DNA from: JAKEGK01 sp036507695 | Lineage (GTDB): Bacteria; Pseudomonadota; Gammaproteobacteria; SZUA-152 | DNA length: 5,416 bases | Direction of reading: 5' to 3' | Assembly (NCBI GenBank): GCA_036507695.1 | Contig: DATCIR010000049.1 | Span: 1 to 5,416, forward strand | In this document: one piece after another, positions 1 to 4,879 of the stretch | Position numbering within the stretch: position 1 is the first letter of the stretch | Layout: every line of letters starts with the position of its first letter | Program-made: the position numbers and the translations under genes | Notes under the pieces: model-generated | Told to the model about the DNA's origin: nothing | The model's database searches: none | Seen by the model: the letters and a program-made list of their open reading frames with translations, nothing else

Positions 1-72
1 CGCCATAAGTACTTCCTGTACCAAAGTGAAGAGCAAGCGTACGGACGCGAAGACAAGCCAGAACCGCGATAG
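1..72 (+). CDS. Possible C-terminal end of an unidentified plus-strand protein (5' truncated)
   Basis: Frame 1 is open from the window edge to a TAG at 70-72, giving 23 residues that begin RHKYFLYQSEEQ and end in EDKPEPR. The stretch is hydrophilic and rich in charged residues and tyrosine, as is common for a protein tail, and its codons look ordinary for the region. I do not recognise the family. If real, the gene converges on pheS and its stop lies 155 bp from the pheS stop. No hairpin with a T-run follows it on the plus strand. An open frame this short can arise by chance, so the call rests mainly on the plausible composition and on the absence of any better gene here. Confidence 0.4.
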   Translation, partial: RHKYFLYQSEEQAYGREDKPEPR

Positions 73-227
73 GTCGAAAGTTGAAACAGAGTGTTAAAGG
101 ATTAAATTGCATAACCGTTTGTATTTCCATCTCATCTTGGCATTTGGTGGCCGCCTGGTGAGAAATGCGGGCTCGGTGGATTCAATGGGAGAATGCCGCG
201 CTTAGCTTCGCACAGTTAAATTACTGG

Positions 228-1247
228 TTAGTTAAATTGTTGTAAAAACCGCAGGTCGTTTTCGAAAAACAACCGCAAATCGTTCACCCCATAGCGCAAC
301 ATGGCTAAACGCTCAGCGCCCATGCCAAATGCGAAACCGGTGTATTTTTCACTATCGACGCCGACATGCTTGAACACATTGGGATGCACCATGCCGCAGC
401 CCAGCACTTCGATCCACCCCGTGTGGCCGCACACACGGCATCCCTTGCCGTTACACATCACACACTGGATATCGGTCTCAGCCGAAGGCTCAGTGAACGG
501 AAAATAGGAGGGACGAAACCGCACCGCCAGATCACGCTCGAAGAAGTTGCGTAGAAATTCGTCCAATATGCCCTTAAGTTGCGCGAAACTCACATTTTCG
601 TCCACCAGCAAACCTTCAACTTGATGAAACATTGGGGTATGGGTCAAATCGGAATCACAGCGGTAGACGCGTCCCGGGGCAATCACGCGTAATGGCGGCG
701 CTTTCTCCTTCATTACCCGGATTTGAACCGGGGACGTATGGGTACGCAGCACCGTGTGGCGGTCAAAATAAAAGGTGTCGTGCATGGCGCGCGCGGGGTG
801 TGATTCCGGAATATTCAGTGCTTCGAAGTTGTGATAATCGTCCTCGATCTCCGGCCCCTCGGCAACTTCAAAACCCAGTTGTGAGAATAATTTTTGGATG
901 CGTTGCAAGGTCATCGTGACCGGATGCAAGCCACCGTTGGTGTGGCCACGGCCGGGTAAGGTAACATCCACGGCCTCCGCGGCTAGTTTTGCGTCCAGCC
1001 CCGCCAGTTCAAGTGCCGCCTTGCGAGTTTCTATTGCCGACTGAATGGATTGCTTGGCAAGATTGATGTACTTGCCGGCTTCCTTTCTTTCCTCGGGCGC
1101 CAATTGACCCAAGGTTTGCATACGTAGGGTGATTTCGCCTTTTTTGCCCAGATATGCGACACGCAGCTCATCCAGCGCTTTTAAATCCTGCGCGCTGTTA
1201 ATCGCGCGTTCGGCGTTACTGACTAATTGTTCCAGTGCATCTGACAA
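228..1247 (-). CDS. pheS: Phenylalanine--tRNA ligase alpha subunit
   Basis: Catalytic alpha subunit of the cytoplasmic alpha2-beta2 class II synthetase that attaches phenylalanine to tRNA-Phe; it needs the PheT beta subunit. Numbered from the preferred start, residues 1-90 form the N-terminal coiled coil. The core includes GPEIEDDYHNFEALN near 131-145, motif 2 (RVYRCDSDLTHTPMFHQVEG, 193-212) and motif 3 (GFAFGMGAERL, 304-314). The sequence follows E. coli PheS closely to the end but carries an insert with Cys 262, 265, 270 and 273 (CxxC-x4-CxxC), making it 339 residues against 327. The start is chosen as TTG at 1247-1245, because GGAG at 1259-1256 lies 8 nt upstream and the resulting MSDALEQLV matches the E. 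coli N terminus. A GTG at 1256 would add three residues but has no well-spaced ribosome site. An intrinsic terminator lies upstream, after rplT. No pheT follows. Confidence 0.97.
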   Translation of the reverse strand: MSDALEQLVSNAERAINSAQDLKALDELRVAYLGKKGEITLRMQTLGQLAPEERKEAGKYINLAKQSIQSAIETRKAALELAGLDAKLAAEAVDVTLPGRGHTNGGLHPVTMTLQRIQKLFSQLGFEVAEGPEIEDDYHNFEALNIPESHPARAMHDTFYFDRHTVLRTHTSPVQIRVMKEKAPPLRVIAPGRVYRCDSDLTHTPMFHQVEGLLVDENVSFAQLKGILDEFLRNFFERDLAVRFRPSYFPFTEPSAETDIQCVMCNGKGCRVCGHTGWIEVLGCGMVHPNVFKHVGVDSEKYTGFAFGMGAERLAMLRYGVNDLRLFFENDLRFLQQFN

Positions 1248-1291
1248 TGTGAGCACTCCGTTCTGCTGGAAATCAAAGTTAATTTGGAAAT

Positions 1292-1326
1292 AAAAAAGGG
1301 GAGCGACCGTCAGGCCTTCCCCTTTT
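1292..1326 (-). terminator. Intrinsic terminator or attenuator between rplT and pheS
   Basis: Read on the minus strand, AAAAGGGGA (1326-1318) pairs perfectly with TCCCCTTTT (1302-1294) around a 15-nt loop, and the T-run continues for two more bases (TTTTTT in all) followed by ATTT. The 9-bp stem with a U-tract is typical of Rho-independent termination. It lies about 46 nt after the rplT stop and about 45 nt before the pheS start. That leaves little room for a separate pheS promoter, so partial read-through or attenuation is plausible. Confidence 0.85.
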
Positions 1327-1350
1327 CTGGTTTGTTACATGGTCTATTGC

Positions 1351-1368
1351 CCGGAAGTACAGTTCCGG
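1351..1368 (-). other. Small perfect hairpin just after rplT
   Basis: CCGGAA (1368-1363) and TTCCGG (1356-1351) form a perfect 6-bp stem around a 6-nt loop, four bases after the rplT stop. No T-run follows, so it is not a terminator by itself. Its CTTCC can also pair over 5 bp with GGAAG in the left arm and loop edge of the terminator hairpin, so the two structures could compete. That competition is inference only. Confidence 0.35.
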
Positions 1369-1371
1369 TAA

Positions 1372-1731
1372 CTAGGCCGCCAGACTGGCTTTGGCTTTTT
1401 CCGCCAATTGCGCAAAGGCCTCTTTTTCGAATACCGCGATATCCGCCAAGACTTTACGATCAATCTCGATGGAGGCGATTTTGAGACCGTTGATAAACCG
1501 GCTGTAAGACAGGCCATGTTCGCGAGCGGCCGCATTAATGCGCGCGATCCACAATTCGCGGAACTGGCGCTTTTTCTGACGGCGGTCACGATAGGCATAT
1601 TGACCGGCTTTGGTAACCGCCTGCACCGCTACGCGATAAACGCTTTTGCGGCGGCCATAATAACCTTTGGCTTTATCCAGCACCTTTTTGTGTTTGGCTC
1701 GCGCCTGCACACCACGTTTTACTCTTGCCAT
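1372..1731 (-). CDS. rplT: Large ribosomal subunit protein bL20
   Basis: bL20 binds 23S rRNA early and is needed for assembly of the 50S subunit. The 119 residues match E. coli L20 (about 118) nearly end to end. The very basic N-terminal extension MARVKRGVQARAKHKK is followed by the conserved KGYYGRRKSVYRVA and YAYRDRRQKKRQFR, and then by the globular C-terminal part with WIARINAAAREHG, FINGLK and IEIDRKVLADIA. The ATG at 1731-1729 has GAGGA at 1743-1739, 7 nt away. The gene starts 21 nt after the rpmI stop, so the two are surely cotranscribed and probably translationally coupled. In E. coli, L20 represses its own operon by binding the rpmI leader, and the structured interval before rpmI here is the natural candidate for such a site. 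The stop is TAG, followed by a small hairpin and then an intrinsic terminator. Confidence 0.99.
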   Translation of the reverse strand: MARVKRGVQARAKHKKVLDKAKGYYGRRKSVYRVAVQAVTKAGQYAYRDRRQKKRQFRELWIARINAAAREHGLSYSRFINGLKIASIEIDRKVLADIAVFEKEAFAQLAEKAKASLAA

Positions 1732-1752
1732 ATTCTTATCCTCACCTCGCCA

Positions 1753-1950
1753 TTAACTGTACGGTAACATGCGGCTGACCATGCGTGTATCCACTTGCGC
1801 CACCAGACTTGGATTGCGCAGTTGTCTTTTACGCTTGGTGCTCTTTTTGGTCAGAATATGACGGCGGTGTGACTGGTTACGCTTGAACCCGCCAGACCCG
1901 GTACGGCTGAACCGCTTGGCGGCGCCGCGATTGGTTTTCAGTTTCGGCAT
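1753..1950 (-). CDS. rpmI: Large ribosomal subunit protein bL35
   Basis: Small, very basic protein of the 50S subunit. Its 65 residues equal the usual family length. The N-terminal signature MPKLKTNRGAAKRFSRTGSGGFKR, the central RRHILTKKSTKRKRQLR and the ending PYS align with E. coli L35 (MPKIKT, RHILTKKATKRKR, PYA). The ATG at 1950-1948 is preceded by GGAG at 1961-1958, with a 7-nt spacer. The gene is followed after 21 nt by rplT. It is preceded by a 181-nt non-coding interval after infC that is AT-rich near the gene and holds several repeats and hairpins, consistent with translational control of the rpmI-rplT pair. Confidence 0.99.
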   Translation of the reverse strand: MPKLKTNRGAAKRFSRTGSGGFKRNQSHRRHILTKKSTKRKRQLRNPSLVAQVDTRMVSRMLPYS

Positions 1951-2131
1951 CTTCCTACTCCACTCATGTTTTAATAATTAAAAGTAAATGTTTAAAAGTA
2001 AACGGTTAATAGCAAATGTTTACCCGTTTAAGTACCACGCGTACATTTTTGGAACTGGGGACTCAAGTTGCCAAGCTCAGCCCACAGTAGCACGCCTTCT
2101 TTGTTTCAGAGCTTTTTACAAACGCTGACCG
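1951..2131 (-). promoter_or_regulatory. Structured leader between infC and rpmI, candidate L20 control region
   Basis: This 181-nt interval holds no convincing gene. One hairpin (2055-2087) has CTG-GGG-CT arms pairing over 8 bp with two single-base bulges and a 15-nt loop. Nearer rpmI, TAAACGG (minus strand 2030-2024) can pair with CCGTTTA (2005-1999); alternatively GTAAAC (2023-2018) can pair with GTTTAC (2003-1998), and the two pairings exclude each other. The last 50 nt before the ribosome site are AT-rich. In E. coli the corresponding region forms a pseudoknot bound by L20 that represses rpmI and rplT. I could not match the specific L20-binding elements here, so that role is inferred from position. 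No convincing sigma-70 promoter was seen. Confidence 0.4.
1978..2030. repeat. Cluster of short direct and inverted repeats upstream of rpmI
   Basis: On the plus strand TTAAAAGTAAA occurs at 1978-1988 and again at 1992-2002, a 14-bp period. AAATGTTTA occurs at 1986-1994 and 2014-2022. TAAACGG (1999-2005) is inverted as CCGTTTA (2024-2030), and GTAAAC (1998-2003) as GTTTAC (2018-2023). Together they fill about 50 bp of AT-rich leader sequence. They may reflect regulatory RNA folding or simply slippage in AT-rich DNA. Confidence 0.6.
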
Positions 2132-2647
2132 CTATCGTTTTGGCGCGATCAGCATTGTTAAATGGCGCCCTTCCATTTTCGGGAACTGCTCTACGGTTCC
2201 CAAATCCTCCAGGTCTTGCTCGACGCGCTTTAACAAATTAACGCCCAACTCCTGGTGCGCCATTTCACGGCCCCGGAATCGCAGTGTTACCTTGACCCGG
2301 TCGCCGTGTTTCAGGAAACGTTTAAGGTTACGCATTTTAACCTCATAGTCTCCAACTTCCGTTCCCGGACGAAACTTGATTTCCTTGATATGAACCTGCT
2401 GCTGTTTTTTCTTGGCGGCATGCCGTTTCTTGCTTTCGGCGTATAAAAACTTGCCGTGATCCATAATGCGGCATACCGGCGGATCGGCGTTGGGCACCAT
2501 CTCAACGAGATCTAGTTGCGACTCGTAGGCCATGGCCAACGCTTCTTTTGTTGGCAAGATACCAATCTGGTTGCCTTCTAAACCGATCACTCGGACCGAT
2601 GGCGCGGTTATCTCTTCGTTTAACCGCAGTTCTTTATCAGCAGCGAT
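2132..2647 (-). CDS. infC: Translation initiation factor IF-3, probable AUC start
   Basis: IF3 binds the 30S subunit, prevents premature joining of the 50S subunit, and rejects non-canonical start codons and wrong initiator tRNA. From the chosen start the protein has 171 residues (E. coli 180). The N-terminal domain includes LNEEI and GLEGNQIGI, then PPVCRIMDHGKF at 56-67. A lysine-rich linker (KKRHAAKKKQQ, 73-83) follows, and the C-terminal domain has IKFRPGTEVGDYEVK and RFRGREMAH (123-131). The first in-frame GTG, at 2590, would remove the conserved N-terminal strand. Upstream the frame is open only to the thrS TAA at 2653-2651. ATC at 2647-2645 has GGAGG 8 nt upstream, which makes it the best start; CTG at 2629 lacks such a site. 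Only three bases separate it from the thrS stop. AUU in E. coli infC serves autoregulation, and AUC could do the same. Confidence 0.97.
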   Translation of the reverse strand: MAADKELRLNEEITAPSVRVIGLEGNQIGILPTKEALAMAYESQLDLVEMVPNADPPVCRIMDHGKFLYAESKKRHAAKKKQQQVHIKEIKFRPGTEVGDYEVKMRNLKRFLKHGDRVKVTLRFRGREMAHQELGVNLLKRVEQDLEDLGTVEQFPKMEGRHLTMLIAPKR

Positions 2648-2660
2648 ACGTTAATCCTCC
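2645..2660 (-). promoter_or_regulatory. infC ribosome binding site and AUC initiation codon inside the thrS 3' end
   Basis: GGAGG at 2660-2656 is the full anti-16S core and sits 8 nt before ATC at 2647-2645. The ribosome site overlaps the last thrS codons (GAG GAT TAA), so infC translation is probably coupled to thrS termination. A strong Shine-Dalgarno paired with a near-cognate start codon is the arrangement that lets IF3 repress its own mRNA in enterics, where the codon is AUU. Confidence 0.8.
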
Positions 2661-4576
2661 AAAGTTTGGCGCCCACGGCTCGTGATTTCCCTGTGCAGGC
2701 CTTCTTCAAATGCCGACAGCGGCATGCTGCCGAGATCTTTCCCGCCACGAGTACGAACGGCTACCGTTTGATTATCTTGTTCCCGATCACCCACGACTAG
2801 CAGGTAGGGAACCTTCTGTAGTGTGTGCTCGCGAATTTTAAAGCCGATTTTCTCATTTCTCAAGTCGGATTTTGCGCGCAGTCCGCTATTTCGCAAGGTT
2901 TTTTCAACTTTTTGCACATATTCCGCCTGCCGGTCGGTAATATTCATCACCACGGCCTGCCAGGGGGCCAGCCAGGCCGGGAAAGCGCCCGCGTGGTGTT
3001 CGATGAGAATACCGATAAACCGCTCCATGGAGCCCAAAATCGCCCGGTGCAGCATGACCGGCACCTGTTTGCTGCCGTCTTCCGCAATATAGTAGGCGTC
3101 CAGCCGGCCGGGCATGGAAAAATCCACCTGGATGGTGCCGCATTGCCAGACCCTTCCTAAGCAATCCTTGAGCGAAAACTCGATTTTGGGGCCGTAAAAC
3201 GCCCCCTCGCCCGGCTGCAGGTCCCACGCCAATTGTTTCGCGTTCAGGGCTTGTTCCAGGGCGTGCTCGGCCTTGTCCCAGACCGCGTCCGATCCCACGC
3301 GCTTTTCCGGGCGGGTGGACAATTTGACAATGACCTCGGTAAACCCAAAGTCCGCGTAGACCTGGTAGAGCAAATCGATAAATGCCGACACTTCGTCCTG
3401 GATTTGATTCTCGGTACAGAAGATATGGGCGTCATCCTGGGTGAAATTGCGCAGCCGCATGAGACCATGCAGGGTGCCCGAGGGTTCGTTGCGGTGGCAG
3501 GAGCCAAATTCCGCCATGCGTAGCGGCAAGTCCCGGTAACTCTTGAGCCCGTGGTTAAAGATCTGGATGTGGCAAGGGCAATTCATGGGTTTCACCGCGT
3601 AATCCCGGTTCTCGGAATGGGTGGTAAACATTTCCTCGCGGAACTTGTCCCAGTGCCCGGACTTCTCCCACAGCACGCGATCCACCATTTGCGGGGTATT
3701 TACTTCTTCGTAACCCTTTTGCCGCAAAGTGTCGCGAATATACTGCCGGACTTCGTTGTAAATCGCCCAGCCGTTGTGGTGCCAGAAAATCATACCCGGC
3801 GCTTCTTCCTGGGCATGAAACAGGTTCAGCTGGCGCGCCAGCTTGCGGTGGTCGCGTTTTTCCGCTTCTTCCAGCCGGTGCAGATACTCGTCGAGGTCCT
3901 TTTTGCTAACCCAGGCGGTGCCGTAAATACGCTGCAGCATTTCGTTGTTGGAGTCGCCGCGCCAGTAGGCGCCCGCCAGTTTCATCAGCTTGAACGCCTT
4001 GAGTTTGCCGATCGAGGGTACATGCGGGCCACGGCACAAATCCGTGAAGTCCCCTTGCGAATACAACGATAGTTGCTCGCCCTTGGGAATGCCTTCGATG
4101 ATTTGCGCTTTGTATTCCTCGCCCAGGCCGCGGAAAAACGCCACCGCCTCGTCACGTCCCATCACCGAACGGCTGACCTTGAAATCTTTTTTGGCCAGCT
4201 CCGCCATGCGCTTTTCGATGTGTTGCAAATCTTCGGGTGTAAAGGGCTTTTCATAGGCGATGTCGTAATAAAAACCGTCCGCGATCACCGGGCCAATGGT
4301 GATTTGCGCGCTGGGATAGAGTTCCTTGACAGCCTGCGCCAGCAAATGCGCGGTGGAATGACGCACGATGTCCAGCGCTTCCGGGTCTTTATCGGTGACG
4401 ATACTGAGCGCCACATCGTTTACAATCACAAACGACGTATCCACCAGCTTGCCATTGACCTTGCCGGCAATCGCAGCCTTGGCCAAGCCCGGGCCGATGG
4501 ACGCGGCGACATCGTAAATGGAAACAGGTTGATCGAAACTGCGTTGGGAACCGTCAGGCAGAGTAACAACAGGCAT
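2651..4576 (-). CDS. thrS: Threonine--tRNA ligase
   Basis: Class II synthetase, a cytoplasmic homodimer that attaches threonine to tRNA-Thr and hydrolyses mischarged Ser-tRNA-Thr. It has 641 residues (E. coli 642) with all domains present. The TGS domain spans about 1-62. The editing domain has H73 and H77 (HSTAH) with C181 and H185 (CRGPH). The catalytic core has the zinc ligands C333 (MNCPC), H384 and H510, motif 2 around R362 (CHRNEPSG) and motif 3 around R519 (GSMERF). The anticodon-binding domain covers about 535-641. No key residue is missing. The ATG at 4576 has AAGGAA at 4588-4583, 7 nt away starting from AAGGA. The gene is first in the operon, with its own promoter and a leader hairpin resembling the tRNA-Thr anticodon arm, so ThrRS probably represses its own translation. 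The last codons carry the infC ribosome site. Confidence 0.99.
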   Translation of the reverse strand: MPVVTLPDGSQRSFDQPVSIYDVAASIGPGLAKAAIAGKVNGKLVDTSFVIVNDVALSIVTDKDPEALDIVRHSTAHLLAQAVKELYPSAQITIGPVIADGFYYDIAYEKPFTPEDLQHIEKRMAELAKKDFKVSRSVMGRDEAVAFFRGLGEEYKAQIIEGIPKGEQLSLYSQGDFTDLCRGPHVPSIGKLKAFKLMKLAGAYWRGDSNNEMLQRIYGTAWVSKKDLDEYLHRLEEAEKRDHRKLARQLNLFHAQEEAPGMIFWHHNGWAIYNEVRQYIRDTLRQKGYEEVNTPQMVDRVLWEKSGHWDKFREEMFTTHSENRDYAVKPMNCPCHIQIFNHGLKSYRDLPLRMAEFGSCHRNEPSGTLHGLMRLRNFTQDDAHIFCTENQIQDEVSAFIDLLYQVYADFGFTEVIVKLSTRPEKRVGSDAVWDKAEHALEQALNAKQLAWDLQPGEGAFYGPKIEFSLKDCLGRVWQCGTIQVDFSMPGRLDAYYIAEDGSKQVPVMLHRAILGSMERFIGILIEHHAGAFPAWLAPWQAVVMNITDRQAEYVQKVEKTLRNSGLRAKSDLRNEKIGFKIREHTLQKVPYLLVVGDREQDNQTVAVRTRGGKDLGSMPLSAFEEGLHREITSRGRQTLED

Positions 4577-4595
4577 GGTGTATTCCTTTTCAGTG

Positions 4596-4616
4596 GTGAT
4601 CCATACGAGAGACCAC
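4596..4616 (-). promoter_or_regulatory. thrS translational operator hairpin mimicking the tRNA-Thr anticodon arm
   Basis: On the minus strand GTGGTCT (4616-4610) pairs with GGATCAC (4602-4596) over 7 bp, two of them G-U, closing a 7-nt loop CTCGTAT. In tRNA numbering the loop reads C32, U33, CGU at 34-36, A37, U38. It therefore has the invariant U33, a purine at 37, and a threonine anticodon with the G35 and U36 identity bases. The CGU lies 29-31 nt before the ATG, close to its place in the known E. coli thrS operator, and just upstream of the ribosome site. ThrRS binding here would block 30S loading. An alternative 5-bp stem, GTGGT with ACCAC, would leave a 14-nt loop. Confidence 0.75.
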
Positions 4617-4620
4617 GTGA

Positions 4621-4643
4621 TTTAAATTACGCGTTCAATTAAA
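4621..4643 (-). promoter_or_regulatory. Second, AU-rich leader hairpin upstream of the thrS anticodon mimic
   Basis: TTTAATT (4643-4637) can pair with AATTTAAA (4628-4621) over 7 bp with one bulged base, leaving the loop GAACGCGT. It ends four bases before the anticodon-like hairpin. The E. coli operator has a second stem-loop upstream of its anticodon mimic for the other ThrRS subunit, and this is the positional candidate. The stem is all A-U and weak, and the loop is not a clean anticodon copy. Confidence 0.35.
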
Positions 4644-4699
4644 GTATTAAACAACTTTTCGATTGTGCTTGAAATAGCGGTGAATTATTAAGGGGTGCA

Positions 4700-4728
4700 A
4701 CTATAACAAACCCTGCGCAGGGTGACAA
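4700..4728 (-). promoter_or_regulatory. Sigma-70 promoter of thrS
   Basis: The -35 box TTGTCA (4728-4723) and the -10 box TATAGT (4705-4700) each match consensus at five of six positions and are spaced by exactly 17 bp. TGT immediately before the -10 supplies an extended -10 element. Transcription should begin near 4693-4696, giving a leader of about 115-120 nt. The promoter lies downstream of the pilin terminator, so thrS starts its own transcription unit. Confidence 0.8.
4711..4722. repeat. Perfect 12-bp palindrome in the thrS promoter spacer
   Basis: CCCTGCGCAGGG is its own reverse complement and abuts the -35 box. It is the most GC-rich stretch in an otherwise AT-rich region. A dimeric regulator bound here would sit between the two promoter boxes. 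No known operator was recognised, so function is unproven. Confidence 0.6.
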
Positions 4729-4796
4729 TGACTAACTAAATGGAAGTAACAAGAAATTCTAGATAGCAATTACTTGCAACATGCTTTTTACGCCTC

Positions 4797-4838
4797 AAAA
4801 GAAAACGCCCTCCTGCTGAGAACCGCAAAGAGGGCGTT
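4797..4838 (-). terminator. Intrinsic terminator of the pilin gene
   Basis: On the minus strand AACGCCCTC (4838-4830) and GAGGGCGTT (4812-4804) form a perfect 9-bp GC-rich stem around a 17-nt loop, followed by TTCTTTT. It begins about 41 nt after the pilin stop. On the plus strand no good T-run follows, so it acts on minus-strand transcription and insulates thrS from the pilin gene. Confidence 0.93.
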
Positions 4839-4879
4839 GATAATTCTATTGCCTAATGCAAAATTAGCTAAACAAAATA

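Noticed and set aside
1..130. Minus-strand open frame starting at ATG 130 and running off the window, as a possible pheT start
   Set aside because: The translation (MEIQTVMQFNPLTLC...) has no similarity to the PheT N terminus and no good ribosome site; it overlaps the more plausible plus-strand tail.
73..227. A tRNA or other RNA gene, or a terminator, in the gap after pheS
   Set aside because: No cloverleaf, T-arm consensus, or GC stem with a T-run could be found on either strand; only weak 4-bp pairings were seen.
1327..1371. A pheM-like leader peptide before pheS
   Set aside because: The only ATG on the minus strand (1340-1338) is followed at once by TAA, and no frame shows a run of Phe codons.
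1408..1767. Plus-strand open frame of 119 codons opposite rplT
   Set aside because: It is antisense to the complete and clearly conserved L20 gene and resembles no known protein.
2020..2046. Eight-codon minus-strand open frame (MYAWYLNG) in the rpmI leader
   Set aside because: No Shine-Dalgarno precedes its ATG, and so short a frame is expected by chance.
1951..2131. A sigma-70 promoter for rpmI-rplT in the AT-rich leader
   Set aside because: Several TTTAAA/TATTAA-like boxes exist, but none has a matching -35 box at 16-18 bp; AT-richness alone explains them.
2132..2590. infC starting at the GTG at 2590
   Set aside because: It would delete conserved N-terminal IF3 residues that are encoded in frame upstream, and no well-spaced ribosome site precedes it.
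3551..4642. Long plus-strand open frames (3551-4072 and 4073-4642) opposite thrS
   Set aside because: They are antisense to well-conserved ThrRS codons, lack recognisable domains and ribosome sites, and are explained by codon bias of the real gene.
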